Assembly: GCA_963794955.1 (NCBI GenBank)
Contig: CAWCGF010000039.1
Location: forward strand, 494,171-558,170
Origin: JAFDVL01 sp963794955
Lineage (GTDB): Bacteria; Acidobacteriota; Blastocatellia; RBC074
Direction: 5' to 3'
DNA length: 64,000 bases
Of the stretch, positions 49,687-58,964 are shown piece after piece. The notes beneath the pieces are model-generated. The model was given only the letters and a program-made list of their open reading frames with translations. It searched no databases and was not told where the DNA came from. The position numbers were made by a program, and so were the translations under genes. Numbering within the stretch: the first letter of the stretch is position 1; each line of letters opens with the position of its first letter.

Positions 49687-49816
49687 AGTGTTTCTGTACT
49701 CCTTAACTAAAACTGAGAGGTTATGAATCGCCGACGCAAAGCCTCATTCCAGCTCGCCAGCGGCAGTTCGTCTCGAACATTTGAAACCGCATCTTGCGAC
49801 TTCTGGCTAAGAGTTG

Positions 49817-49834
49817 TGCAACTGCGGTGCCAAA
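49817..49834 (-). promoter_or_regulatory. Sigma-54 promoter of pilA
   Basis: On the minus strand TTTGGCACC-GCAG-TTGCA. It fits the -24/-12 consensus TGGCACG-N4-TTGCA except for one C in place of G, with correct spacing. The transcript would begin about 119 bases before the pilA ATG. PilR-type activators normally act at such sites; none is encoded in this window. Confidence 0.8.
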
Positions 49835-49967
49835 GTTTTGGCAGTCGCGGTGCAAGCACAGTTAATAGCTGCTTTTGCAGAAGTTAATAGGCGTAGCGCC
49901 CTGGTTAGTAGAGCGAGGAAAGTCCATCAAGCTAACAATTCATGTCAGTCTTCAGATTCGGATTTTG

Positions 49968-50879
49968 TCAGAAGACAACGCGTGGGTGAAGCCCTTTCGT
50001 AAGAGCATCATAGTCCGCAATCGCCAGCAGTTTTTGGTGATCCATCAGTTTGACTTGTTGTCCTGTCGCCCACTCGCCAAATTGATGGATTGTGCGTCCG
50101 TGCGAGATCATTTCGGCTTCTTTTGCGCTTAAGAAAACTGCGGGCAAGGTCAGCACCGCAGGCATAGGATTGATGATTTCAGCCAGCGTTCCTTCTTCAG
50201 CCATAGCGGCCAATGCATCCAGCGTATGCGCCTGGCTGAGGTCACAATTTCCGACCCGTGTGCGACGCAACGCCGTTAGGTGCGCGCCCAGGCCTAACGT
50301 TTTCCCGATGTCTTCGGCCAAAGTGCGAATGTACGTTCCGGCGGAACAAACAACGCGCACGCTACAGGCATTGGAATGCCAGGGACTAACAAGCTCCAGT
50401 TGTTTGATTTCGACAGCGATTGGTTGTCGTTCGACTTCTTCGCCACGGCGCGCCATTTCGTAAAGCCGGACGCCTCCGATTTTCTTGGCTGAGTACATTG
50501 GGGGGATTTGTGTGATGCGTCCGCGAAATTGCTCCAGCGCCTGCGCCAGCAAGGCTTCATTCAGGTGTGCAGTTGAGGCTTCAGAAGAAAGTGGCGTGCC
50601 CGTCAGATCGCCTGTGTCGGTCGCAAATCCAAAGTGAATCGTGGCCACATATTCTTTGTCATCGCCCGTGAGGAATTGCACCAGGCGCGTCGCACGATTG
50701 AGGCAAATGATTAAGACTCCTGTCGCAAAAGGATCAAGCGTTCCAGTGTGCCCCACACGTCGTGTGCGACAGAGTTTTCGGACCTTAGCAACTACATCGT
50801 GCGAAGTCCAATCCGTCGGCTTGTCTATCACTAAAATTCCATCTTGCCCGTCGTCCATTGTCCGCTGTCCGTTTTTCAT
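49968..50879 (-). CDS. truB: tRNA pseudouridine-55 synthase
   Basis: 303 residues from ATG 50879; the start at 50927 lies in repeats. The active site Asp is in VGHTGTLDPFATGVLIICLNRATRL, and the other signatures are IPPMYSAKKIGGVRLYEMARRG and VVCSAGTYIRTLAEDIGKTLGLGAHLTALRRTRVG. A short PUA-like tail ends the protein. It isomerises U55 in the T-loop of tRNAs. The N-terminal codons overlap TGTCC/GGACA repeats. Confidence 0.95.
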   Translation of the reverse strand: MKNGQRTMDDGQDGILVIDKPTDWTSHDVVAKVRKLCRTRRVGHTGTLDPFATGVLIICLNRATRLVQFLTGDDKEYVATIHFGFATDTGDLTGTPLSSEASTAHLNEALLAQALEQFRGRITQIPPMYSAKKIGGVRLYEMARRGEEVERQPIAVEIKQLELVSPWHSNACSVRVVCSAGTYIRTLAEDIGKTLGLGAHLTALRRTRVGNCDLSQAHTLDALAAMAEEGTLAEIINPMPAVLTLPAVFLSAKEAEMISHGRTIHQFGEWATGQQVKLMDHQKLLAIADYDALTKGLHPRVVF

Positions 50880-50897
50880 GCCTGCCTTTCTATAACG

Positions 50898-50923
50898 GAC
50901 AAATGACAAATGACAAATGACAA
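50898..50923. repeat. Short tandem TGACAAA repeats between truB and the subtilisin gene
   Basis: Three and a half copies of ACAAATG (GACAAATGACAAATGACAAATGACAA) lie 20 bases upstream of the truB start. With GTCCGCTGTCCGTT in the truB N-terminal codons they form an imperfect inverted repeat, so they may belong to the window's long-arm palindromes. Confidence 0.6.
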
Positions 50924-50930
50924 TCAATTT

Positions 50931-53627
50931 TTATTGCACTTTACATTGCACAATATTCGCCGCCCAGCCATCTACGTATAGAACCAAATCCAGGGTGCGA
51001 TTGCGTCCAGCTAAACTCGCAGGTACAACAGCATTGATTTGATCCAGCCCAAAATATTGCAATTGCGCTCCGGTGTATTCGACTTTGAGGGGCGTCCCGC
51101 CCAAGGTGAGTTTGACGTTATTCAGATTGCTCCGCCCGCGCAAGCCAGTGCCGTACAGTTGCAAATAAACCGTATCGCTGGGGACCGAAAGGTTGATCGG
51201 AGTTTGGATAGGTTCATTGACGCGGTCGCCGTTGGCTTTGATGCGCAAAATATTAGCGGCTGCCAGCCCACGCCCATTCTGAGCGTCGGCAAACAGTGCG
51301 GGCCAGAGCGCGTTGATGCTGATAGCACCACGTGCGATGACAGTGCCACCCAGTTTTACGACTTCAGTTTTTGCGATTCCCAAGGCCACGTCGGTTGGGA
51401 CAAGGTAGTTAATCTGGCTGGGCGAAGCGTAAAACAAAGGTGCCAGATAGACAGCTCCAGTGCTATCCGTTATTTTTAAGCTCACGTCCGCCAGGGTTGT
51501 AGGTAAGTCACCTGATCCCGCATTGGCGGAGGACGAAGTCAGATTCATCCCAAAGCCCGACATAATCATTTCCGGCGCGCCAACAGTTTCCTGGCTGAAG
51601 CTCGCCCCCGATACGCTCACGAATTCCGACACGGCAATGTTATCCAGCACAGCTTTCACAGCACCCAAAGCATTCAGTTTGCCGTAGCCGAATTGCGGGC
51701 TGATTGAGGCTCCGGTAAAGCGATCATTCGTCACCGTCCGTAACAGAAACCGCTTGATTTGACCGGGGTCGAGGTTGCGATTGGCTTGCAACATCAAGGC
51801 GACTGTTCCCGTCACAGTCGCGGCGGACATCGAAGAGCCAAACGCCAGGCAATGCTTCCCGCCATCATTGGTCAAATTCTCCGGCAGCACCGCTCCGCCG
51901 GTGAAAGAATCAACCGTATAATCTGCTGATCGTGTCGAAGCGATGTAACTGCCGGGGGCCGTGAGCATAGGCGTCAGTCGGCCATCGCGCGAAGGGCCAA
52001 GACTGGAACTGATGGCAATTTGTCCGATACTGCCTTGTTGCGTTTTAAGCCGCAGCGCGCCATTCACATCCACATATTCGGTCTTCGTGACAAAGTTGCC
52101 CACGCTGATCGCACGACGTGCCGTCGCCGGCGAAGCCACACTACTGAGACCATCACGCACGCTGGCATCGAGTTGCGTTTCGCCTGCGTCCTGCGTCCAA
52201 ACATCGTAGCGCCCGTTGTTGATGCGTGTGCCTTGCAAGAGCAGCTTCCACTGCCCTGCCAGGCGTTTTTTGAAAATAACTAGCACGGCTTTTGGATCAT
52301 TAACCGATTCGCCGGGCGCGTTTTCCAGTTCAACATCCGGGTCACTGGTAATCAGGCCAAAGAGCGAAACAGGGCCGATGACCGACCCATTCGGCTTCAC
52401 AATGCGCGCACTCACAGCATCCGCAGCCGGATAAATTGCCAGCAGTCCATCCGCTTTGCTTGTGACAGTAAACGGAATCACGGCCTCGTTATTTTCGGCG
52501 AGCACGCCGCCTGCGTGAATGCCGTCTTCGCCTTCATTGCCCGCCGCCACCACAACTTGTTTGCCATTGCCTGACGCCAGCAGGTTATCAATCGCCTGCT
52601 CAATCGGATCAGAACCGTCGTGCGCGCTGTACTGTCCTCCCAGACTGAAATTAATAACAAAAGGTTTGGTTGCCGCTGTCGCTTGCTCGTTGATGAAAGA
52701 CAGCGCGGCAATCAAATCATCGTCCCAAAAAGTCGCTTGTTCGGTTGTGCTACGCGTGGCCTTGACGACAATCAAATCGGCTTCTGGCGCAATCCCAGTG
52801 AAAGTCCCGACTGACATTGCGCTACCGGTTCCTAAGCCATTACCCGCAGCAGTGCCAGCGACGTGCGTACCATGTCCGTTCAGGTCACGCTCGTTTACCG
52901 TGCCCGTGGTTTGCAAAGCGGCGTTGATGTCGGCTTCGCTGTAGACGCGCCCAACACCATTGGGGCCAGTGCTGGCATTATCGCTCATATCCCATAACGT
53001 CTTGACGCGTGTCTTGCCATCAGCCGTGCGAAAATCGCCGTGCCGCCAATCAATGCCTGAATCAATGATGCCAATGATCACGCCGCGCCCAGTCATCCCG
53101 AAATTCGCGCGCGCTTCAGGCGCTTTGATGGCGGCACTAGCGGCATCATTTGCAAAAGCGGCAGGTGAGGAAGGCGAAGACAAAGGGCGTAAGGAAACTT
53201 TGTGATTGCTCAGCAATGATTTGGATTTTGCCGCACGAACTTGTTTGACGGCAGCAAGTCCCGCCAACTTCGGCAGGTCATCCACAGCCACCTCCATAAC
53301 CGCCAAATCACCCACACAAGCCCGCACGCGAAAACCCTCGGCTTGGATTTCATTTTGCCCGGCCTCGCTGTGATCGCGCAGCTTGACGATCACGCCGACG
53401 GAATGCTCGCGTTCGTTGACGCGGATGCGTGGTTTTGCAGCTTCGCGGTAGGAGCCTTCAACCTGAGAATGCTGACGAGTAAGTTGGCGCAATTCGGCAT
53501 CCAGTTTCGCCTCATTATTACGCGAGGCCTGTGTGCTGAAGGGATTGTTCTGGTATTGCCCGAACGCCACCAGTAAGGTGAGCAGCACAGCAATGAGTAG
53601 CATTCGGGGCGCGATAATGTTACGCAT
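50931..53627 (-). CDS. Subtilisin-like (S8) serine protease with TIGR03437 C-terminal module
   Basis: 898 residues. Signal segment (MLLIAVLLTLLVAFG), a propeptide to about residue 150, then the catalytic domain: Asp in IGIIDSGIDWRHGDF, His in DLNGHGTHVAGTAAG, Asn in VVVAAGNEGEDG, Ser in AFGSSMSAATVTGTVAL. A PPC-like insert is included. The last 220 residues are the TIGR03437 module (LAPLFYASPSQINYLVP..VYLQLYGTGLRG..LDQINAVVPASLAGR). AAGGA lies before the ATG. A secreted degradative protease, perhaps anchored through its last module. Confidence 0.93.
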   Translation of the reverse strand: MRNIIAPRMLLIAVLLTLLVAFGQYQNNPFSTQASRNNEAKLDAELRQLTRQHSQVEGSYREAAKPRIRVNEREHSVGVIVKLRDHSEAGQNEIQAEGFRVRACVGDLAVMEVAVDDLPKLAGLAAVKQVRAAKSKSLLSNHKVSLRPLSSPSSPAAFANDAASAAIKAPEARANFGMTGRGVIIGIIDSGIDWRHGDFRTADGKTRVKTLWDMSDNASTGPNGVGRVYSEADINAALQTTGTVNERDLNGHGTHVAGTAAGNGLGTGSAMSVGTFTGIAPEADLIVVKATRSTTEQATFWDDDLIAALSFINEQATAATKPFVINFSLGGQYSAHDGSDPIEQAIDNLLASGNGKQVVVAAGNEGEDGIHAGGVLAENNEAVIPFTVTSKADGLLAIYPAADAVSARIVKPNGSVIGPVSLFGLITSDPDVELENAPGESVNDPKAVLVIFKKRLAGQWKLLLQGTRINNGRYDVWTQDAGETQLDASVRDGLSSVASPATARRAISVGNFVTKTEYVDVNGALRLKTQQGSIGQIAISSSLGPSRDGRLTPMLTAPGSYIASTRSADYTVDSFTGGAVLPENLTNDGGKHCLAFGSSMSAATVTGTVALMLQANRNLDPGQIKRFLLRTVTNDRFTGASISPQFGYGKLNALGAVKAVLDNIAVSEFVSVSGASFSQETVGAPEMIMSGFGMNLTSSSANAGSGDLPTTLADVSLKITDSTGAVYLAPLFYASPSQINYLVPTDVALGIAKTEVVKLGGTVIARGAISINALWPALFADAQNGRGLAAANILRIKANGDRVNEPIQTPINLSVPSDTVYLQLYGTGLRGRSNLNNVKLTLGGTPLKVEYTGAQLQYFGLDQINAVVPASLAGRNRTLDLVLYVDGWAANIVQCKVQ

Positions 53628-53856
53628 GAGCTAAATCCTTAATCACAAATTTTCGATACTTCGTCGCCACTTCGCAACGAGGGGAAAGGAAAAGGGGAGG
53701 AACAAGCTACGTGGCGAAAAAGATTATCTTTCTGCCAGTAACAAATGCAGATTTCGGTGTTTTTTCCAACGAAAGGTGAAAAGTTTTTAAGTGGAAAAGC
53801 GGTGTCACCGTAGTGCGACAGCGGCCTAAATCTTGCGGAGGGGCCACGGCTGCGCT

Positions 53857-55125
53857 TCAACCGCGTCGCAAGGCTAAAATGATGTGGCTGGCCACCAGTG
53901 TGCAAAGCCAAATAATTAACGCGGTGGCGCTAATTTCACGACTTAGGTGACGCACAGAAGCCGTGGCCTCAAACGTGGCTAGTTGCAACAACCAAGCCAC
54001 CAGGAACATCCCCAAGGCCCCGCGTCGTGCCCATTTTAGTTGCGTCAGCACAGCGTCCCAACTGGCTTCGGCATGCAGAAATTCGTCGTCGCTCAGCAAG
54101 CGTTCACAATATTCCGCTTTGCGCAGAGCAAATTGCACTACGCCTTCTGCTCCCACCGCTTCAGCGCCGCGCACCGCCTGATGGTAGGCGTACACGGCAC
54201 GAACGCCTTGCGCATTACAGAGCGCAATCCGGGCCAGGCCGAGGTTGGCGCGTGGGCGGATTGGATCAATACGTGTCGCCAGTTCGAAGTATTTCTGGGC
54301 GGGTTCAAGCTGATGGAATTCACAGAAGGCTTCGCCCACCTTTTCGAGCAAGCGCGCATTCTGCTTCTCCCGCGCCAGCCGACCGGCCATTCGAAAATAG
54401 GTTTCCGCGCGCTGTAAATCGGTTTCTCCCTGCTTCGACAGAACGCCTGCGGCAACGGCGCGACGACGCAGAAATCGTCCCATGTCATAGGCAATTTGTG
54501 GATCATGCGGCGCGCTGTCGTGCGCAATTTTGAAGTAGCTCGCGGCGGCTTCATAATGCCCCTCAAAGCTCAACCGAATCGCCTTGCGCCGCCATCGCTC
54601 CACGTTGTAAGCATTGATAACCACATTGTTCACCGGCCTGAAGGTCGGTTCAGGTTCGCGCCAATACAACAACAACTCGGTCGAAAGTATATCCAGTACG
54701 TGAGGATTGACGGCCTTGAAAAAGGACTTGATGAAGTCCTGATAATGCGGCGCTGATGAGGTGATACGCCAACTCAGGTGTTCGCTGCTAATAACCGTGT
54801 GAAACCGTATGCCTCCACCTCCGGCTCTGACCGCATAACTGGCAACGGCTTCGATTTCATCCAGTTCCAATTCGCAGGCTTGCCCCAGCAGCGAGAACAA
54901 CCAAGCACCGATCCCACGCCGCCGCAGTTTGTCTCCATCAAAAACAATCCGGTCACGCAAAAATCCAATGCCCAGCGCCAGATAAGCCAGCGCAAAAACC
55001 CAAGCGCCCCAACCATAGATACGGTTGGCAGCAATCACGCCCAGCGCCAGCAGTCCTACTGCCGCCAGCCAATAGAGTGGCTGTTGTGGGCGGATGAGGA
55101 GATGAGGTCTTTTCGTTTGCAGCAT
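53857..55125 (-). CDS. TPR-containing membrane protein
   Basis: 422 residues. Two N-terminal membrane helices (YWLAAVGLLALGVIAANRIYGWGAWVFALAYLALGIGFL) are followed by a PH-like segment (VFDGDKLRRRGIG..ACELELDEIEAV). TPRs then appear (GHYEAAASYFKIAHDSAPHDPQIAYDMGRFL.., TYFRMAGRLAREKQNARLLEKVGEAFCEFHQLEPAQKYFELATRIDPIRPRANLGLARI). Two helices close the C-terminus. Function unknown; perhaps a scaffold at the inner membrane. Confidence 0.75.
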   Translation of the reverse strand: MLQTKRPHLLIRPQQPLYWLAAVGLLALGVIAANRIYGWGAWVFALAYLALGIGFLRDRIVFDGDKLRRRGIGAWLFSLLGQACELELDEIEAVASYAVRAGGGGIRFHTVISSEHLSWRITSSAPHYQDFIKSFFKAVNPHVLDILSTELLLYWREPEPTFRPVNNVVINAYNVERWRRKAIRLSFEGHYEAAASYFKIAHDSAPHDPQIAYDMGRFLRRRAVAAGVLSKQGETDLQRAETYFRMAGRLAREKQNARLLEKVGEAFCEFHQLEPAQKYFELATRIDPIRPRANLGLARIALCNAQGVRAVYAYHQAVRGAEAVGAEGVVQFALRKAEYCERLLSDDEFLHAEASWDAVLTQLKWARRGALGMFLVAWLLQLATFEATASVRHLSREISATALIIWLCTLVASHIILALRRG

Positions 55126-55139
55126 ATCGCCAACCTACT

Positions 55140-55213
55140 TTCAGCCATTTGCCATTAGCGTTTAGTTGTCAGCAAAAAAGATTTCGCTAACAGCTAATGG
55201 CTAAAAGCTAATT
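55140..55213. repeat. Inverted repeat, TTAGC type (second copy)
   Basis: Left CAGCCATTTGCCATTAGCGT.. and right ..GCTAACAGCTAATGGCTAAA are imperfect reverse complements; shared units with the element at 48232-48300 are GCTAACAGCTAA and TTAGC. Between the TPR protein gene and the YdjM-like gene. Confidence 0.65.
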
Positions 55214-55248
55214 GCCGCTAGGTCTGGTTGATATGCTTAATGGCGGGC

Positions 55249-56376
55249 TTACTCCACAAGACGGCGCATTTGTGCGTCCAGGCGAATGGAAGTGCGGAAG
55301 GTGGAATTGGCGCTGGCAGCAAGATCATAAAAACGCATGTCGCGGATTTCGACTTCGGTCGTTTGATCTTGCTGCCGCTGGGCAGAGATGGAGGGAAAGC
55401 GCGCAAAACGCAAAAACGCTTGCAGCTCCGGTTCGCGCAGTGCGGCGTTGATCGCTGCCGCCTCTCCACTCGCGCGGTCATAGCGTCTCACGGTTGGCAA
55501 GGAGGAAGAAAACAAGAGCACATCGCTAAAGTAAAAGGCCTTGTCGGTGGAAATCACGGTACGCCATAACAACAGATTCGCGGGAAGCGGCAAGGCGTCC
55601 ATTTTGGTAATTTGCTCCCCAGTTTGAATAAGCGCAGGCGCAGCAGCTTGCGTTTTTGCTAAAGCCGTTCGTTGTAACCAGGTCAGCATCCCGAAATAAA
55701 TCAACCCTGCTACAATCACGCCGCGCATTAGCTCTTGCGCCATAGCTTGAGTTAACTTGAGAGATGTCCGCAAAGAAAAAAATAGGGCGACAACCACCAG
55801 CCAGACGATTTTGATTGCCCAGGATGTCCCAGCGAAAAAAACAACGGGCAGCCCCAGCCCGACAAATAACACACTCCAACCAATGAGTCGTGCGCGCGTT
55901 GTGGCAGTCACCAACATCAAGCTGCCTCCCAGACTAGCCCACAGCCAGGGATCAACCACGAAATCAATGTCGCCGTAATACCATTCGTGGTTCCAGGGCA
56001 GAAACGGACGCCAGCCATAAGAGTTCGCAAAATCCAACAGCGGATGCGTACACATCGCCAGCAGGCTGAGCACGAACAAAGGCCAAAACTTCGCACTTCC
56101 CTGGTCGGAATTCCCCGCAGGACGCTGGCGCCGCCACCACTGCGAGCCAGCGTAAACTAAGCCCGCCAGTACCAGTGACAAGAACGGAAGCGCGACAATG
56201 GCGTGTGTGATGCCGCGATGATGTTCCAGGTAGGTGAGCTTATTAAAGCCGACCAGAATGTCTATGTCAGGGAAATTTGCGCCGAGGAGGAGAGTGGGAG
56301 TGGCGAGCGGCGTCCAGCGTTTGAGACCCGTTTGTGCCAGTGCAGCGCCAACCAAAGAATGCGTGACGTTGTCCAT
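55249..56376 (-). CDS. YdjM/DUF457-type membrane-bound metal-dependent hydrolase
   Basis: 375 residues from ATG 56376. The N-terminus MDNVTHSLVGAALAQTG..PDIDILVG and LEHHRGITHAIVALPFLSL are the family signature with conserved His and Asp residues. CTHPLLDFANSYG follows later. Several membrane helices. The family is described as LexA-regulated or membrane-bound hydrolases; the substrate is unknown. The C-terminal part (RTSIRLDAQMRRLVE) has no match. Confidence 0.88.
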   Translation of the reverse strand: MDNVTHSLVGAALAQTGLKRWTPLATPTLLLGANFPDIDILVGFNKLTYLEHHRGITHAIVALPFLSLVLAGLVYAGSQWWRRQRPAGNSDQGSAKFWPLFVLSLLAMCTHPLLDFANSYGWRPFLPWNHEWYYGDIDFVVDPWLWASLGGSLMLVTATTRARLIGWSVLFVGLGLPVVFFAGTSWAIKIVWLVVVALFFSLRTSLKLTQAMAQELMRGVIVAGLIYFGMLTWLQRTALAKTQAAAPALIQTGEQITKMDALPLPANLLLWRTVISTDKAFYFSDVLLFSSSLPTVRRYDRASGEAAAINAALREPELQAFLRFARFPSISAQRQQDQTTEVEIRDMRFYDLAASANSTFRTSIRLDAQMRRLVE

Positions 56377-56447
56377 CAAGACAGCAGAAATAGCAAACGA
56401 CAGGCATTCATCGAACGCCTGTCGCCTGTATGAGTTATCATCAAATC

Positions 56448-57236
56448 CTACCGGATGATCGTCTTCGGACCATCGGGATTTTCGTCTTTCTTCACTTCCG
56501 GCAGCTTTTCAACCCGCGCCGGATCAAGCAAGGTCAGCTTGGTCAACGCTTCGGTATTCACTGCTGTCGGTTTTTCCCGATTATGGCTGGCTACATTGAA
56601 AAACAAATCCGCAGCTTCTTGGGTTTTACCCATCGCTTCATACGTGCGCGCTAAATTGAAATCAATCAAGTCAGGCGGCACATCGCCCGGCGTCGCTTTC
56701 AGCTTTAGATACGCGGCTACTGCTTCATTATTTTTGCCAGCTGTTTCGTAACGCTCGGCCAACGTCAACTGTGCCTGACTGCTGACTAGCGAATTTTTAT
56801 CCGCCAGCTTTTTCAAGGCTTCTTCGCCTTTTGCTGCGTCAACTTTAAGTAGTCTTATTGCCGCATAGTAACTGCCGATTTCGCCATATTGGGAGGGATA
56901 ATCACGCGCGAGTTGCTCAAACGCGGCGACCGCCGCGCGATCCTTTTCAGCTTCCGTCTTGAAGGCCTTTTGCCCCGCTGGAAGCGACGGCGGTAAGGGA
57001 TCAGACACTACAGCCGCATCCGTTTTGAGCGCCTCCAGAAAGGCATTGCCCGCCTTCTCAACACTGCGTTTGGAATACCATTGATACAGGGAAATGAGGG
57101 CAAACACCGCAACGACCACACCGATAGCGATCAGAATGGCCTTAGCCCGCGGCTTGACCCAGGCAGACGTCTTTACATATTGATCCATTAACGGATCATG
57201 TTTTAACTGCTCGGTAGAAATATGTTCTCTAGCCAA
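56448..57236 (-). CDS. YfgM-like TPR membrane protein
   Basis: 262 residues. The opening basic and polar 28 residues (MAREHISTEQLKHDPLMDQYVKTSAWVKP) precede one helix (AILIAIGVVVAVFALISLY) and TPR-like repeats in the periplasm (AVAAFEQLARDYPSQYGEIGSYYAAIRLL.., NEAVAAYLKLKATPG.., LARTYEAMGKTQEAADLFFNVASH). This is the architecture of YfgM, a partner of the Sec translocon and chaperones. It lies directly before the tRNA-Arg gene, on the opposite strand. Confidence 0.82.
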   Translation of the reverse strand: MAREHISTEQLKHDPLMDQYVKTSAWVKPRAKAILIAIGVVVAVFALISLYQWYSKRSVEKAGNAFLEALKTDAAVVSDPLPPSLPAGQKAFKTEAEKDRAAVAAFEQLARDYPSQYGEIGSYYAAIRLLKVDAAKGEEALKKLADKNSLVSSQAQLTLAERYETAGKNNEAVAAYLKLKATPGDVPPDLIDFNLARTYEAMGKTQEAADLFFNVASHNREKPTAVNTEALTKLTLLDPARVEKLPEVKKDENPDGPKTIIR

Positions 57237-57422
57237 CTTTGTAACTCCTTGTGAGGTTTCTTTTCAGGGCACAAAAGAAAGACGACAACTTAGCTACTCC
57301 CTCCCCGCTTGTCAAGCAAATTCCTAAGTCGCGTTGAACACCTATCACACAAACAAGTTATCGCGTCCATTCCCTCGCTTGACAGGCCGGAACGCCAGTG
57401 GCAGAATGCGCATTCTTCAAAC

Positions 57423-57499
<77 letters not shown>

Positions 57500-57515
57500 A
57501 TAAATGCAGTAAGTT

Positions 57516-57545
57516 ACAGGCTGGAACGTACCAGCCTGTTTTACT
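57516..57545 (+). terminator. Terminator of the tRNA gene
   Basis: ACAGGCTGG (57516-57524) with CCAGCCTGT (57531-57539), then TTTACTG. Directly after it two GGGACA units (about 57547 and 57559) could be recombinase arm or att sequences marking the left end of the integrated element. Confidence 0.85.
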
Positions 57546-57686
57546 GAGGGACAGATTCAGGGACAATTATAAAGCAGAAAGGCCTGCAACTGATCGAATG
57601 AGTTTCAATTTTTGCTAAAGAAAACAAGCCAGCCTTGATTGTTAATTCTCACACCGTCCCGGAAAATTCAATAAGAAAGTTCCAAG

Positions 57687-57935
57687 ATGCAAAAAGCTGA
57701 TTTAGAAGAAATGGTAAGGATCAATGAGGCGCGCTATGACGCGTTAATGCTCGAACTCGTTTCGATCAAGGACAGATTGGATATGGTGACAGATATTCAG
57801 CTTGATCTGGTTCAAGCCGTAAAGGGTCTGACTTCTAAGGAGGTAGAGGCGAAGTATTACCAAGTACTTGACCGTCATCGTGAGGAGTTGGGGCTGGCTC
57901 CTTTGCGACGCATTCTCCGACCATCACTAGATTGA
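57687..57935 (+). CDS. Small helical hypothetical protein of the island
   Basis: 82 residues, mostly helical and charged (LEEMVRINEARYDALMLELVSIKDRLDMVTDIQLDLVQAVKGL), then EAKYYQVLDRHREELGLAPL. No signal or membrane segment. It resembles small coiled-coil proteins of mobile elements but no family is recognised. First gene after the tRNA on this side. Confidence 0.55.
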   Translation: MQKADLEEMVRINEARYDALMLELVSIKDRLDMVTDIQLDLVQAVKGLTSKEVEAKYYQVLDRHREELGLAPLRRILRPSLD

Positions 57936-57965
57936 TACCCTTCAGGCAAGCTCTGACTCTATTGG

Positions 57966-58127
57966 CTAGGCCCCATCATTCTGAAGCTGTTTGGTGCGTT
58001 GTGCAGCGAGCAAAACTTTGCTGTACTTATTCATTCCTTGGTTATTCGCCTTCTCGTCGTTAATCTTGCGCTGCGCTTCATCTGCAACGAATTCGTCTAA
58101 GTCGCTGGCTTCTCTTTTGTAGGACAT
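57966..58127 (-). CDS. Small hypothetical protein of the island (53 aa)
   Basis: Minus-strand frame from ATG 58127 to TAG 57966, with GGGAG about 8 bases before the ATG. The 53 residues are highly charged (MSYKREASDLDEFVADEAQR, KINDEKANNQGMNKYSKVLL). No match known. It is on the same strand as the two HTH-associated genes upstream. Confidence 0.5.
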   Translation of the reverse strand: MSYKREASDLDEFVADEAQRKINDEKANNQGMNKYSKVLLAAQRTKQLQNDGA

Positions 58128-58222
58128 AAGACCGCTCCCAATCTCGACAATAATTAAGACAGGCTACCGACCAAAGCCCCGTGCTGAGCTTGGCTTGTGT
58201 TAAAGCCTGTAAGCTGACTCGA

Positions 58223-58444
58223 TTACTCAAGCATCTTCCATTCAATGATCTGGTCGTCATAAGCTCGATCACGTGTGACCACACAATTTCCGTGTTCAGT
58301 TTTGTACCATTCGCGGTATTCACCTTTTTCGTGGGATGAACTGGCATTCTCGGAACGATACGGCAAGGCACCGATTTCTATCGGGGTTACTTGCCCATCG
58401 GTCATTACTTCGTACGCTTTCTCACTCATATCAATCGCTGCCAT
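58223..58444 (-). CDS. Small hypothetical protein, coupled to the HTH protein gene
   Basis: 73 residues from ATG 58444, which shares one base with the TGA of the upstream HTH gene (TGATG). Sequence MAAIDMSEKAYEVMTDGQVTPIEIGALPYRSE..VTRDRAYDDQIIEWKMLE. Acidic, without signal or membrane segment. Translational coupling suggests it works with the HTH protein; no family recognised. Confidence 0.55.
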   Translation of the reverse strand: MAAIDMSEKAYEVMTDGQVTPIEIGALPYRSENASSSHEKGEYREWYKTEHGNCVVTRDRAYDDQIIEWKMLE

Positions 58445-58845
58445 CACTTTTCAGCTTTGGCCTTCTTCGTAGCCTTCGCTTTGACCGCTGGTGACTTCTT
58501 CGATGGTACTTCGGGCAAGGTCAATTGTTCGCCCTTCCACCGCCGTTGTTGCTCTTCAGCAACGGTTTTCTTTTGCATAGCTGTAAGCTTGGCGGGCTTC
58601 TTCTTTGATGGCGTAGGCGTTGCACCTGACGGACGCTCTGCCGCGCCTGACGCTTCGCCTTCTTTCTTGGGCCTGCCAGCTTTGCCGTAGGTCTTAACAA
58701 GGGTAAGGTCGGATTCTCTAATGACGTGATCGCGTCCGATTTGCTGCGATGGAAGCTTACCTGTAAGAATCAACTGCCTTATTCTTGGCACACTCACGCC
58801 AAGCCTTTCTGCTACCTGCTTCGTTGAAAGTAATTCGTTCTCCAT
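58444..58845 (-). CDS. MerR/excisionase-type HTH protein with basic tail
   Basis: 133 residues from ATG 58845. Residues 1-50 form a winged HTH of the AlpA/Xis/MerR type (LLSTKQVAERLGVSVPRIRQLILTGKLPSQQIGRDHVIRESDLTLV). The rest is Lys/Pro/Ala-rich (KKEGEASGAAERPSG.., KKSPAVKAKATKKAKAEK), like nonspecific DNA-binding tails. Probably the control protein of the integrated element. Confidence 0.8.
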   Translation of the reverse strand: MENELLSTKQVAERLGVSVPRIRQLILTGKLPSQQIGRDHVIRESDLTLVKTYGKAGRPKKEGEASGAAERPSGATPTPSKKKPAKLTAMQKKTVAEEQQRRWKGEQLTLPEVPSKKSPAVKAKATKKAKAEK

Positions 58846-58964
58846 AGCCAGATTTATACAACGAAAACTAATCTTACGCAAACGTAAAATAATCATTGAC
58901 AGTAAACTTACGCAAGCGTAATATTCTCCCCCGTCAACAAACAACACTTTCAACGGAGGGAATT

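Noticed and set aside
49905..49925. GAGGAAAGTCC, the P4 signature of RNase P RNA
   Set aside because: The surrounding bases do not give the other conserved RNase P regions (ACAGAA, second P4 strand) and the interval is occupied by the truB end and the pilA leader.
50879..50927. Longer truB start adding MIVICHLSFVRYRKAG
   Set aside because: The added codons are the TGTCATT tandem repeats; the ATG at 50879 has GGCAGG before it and matches the family.
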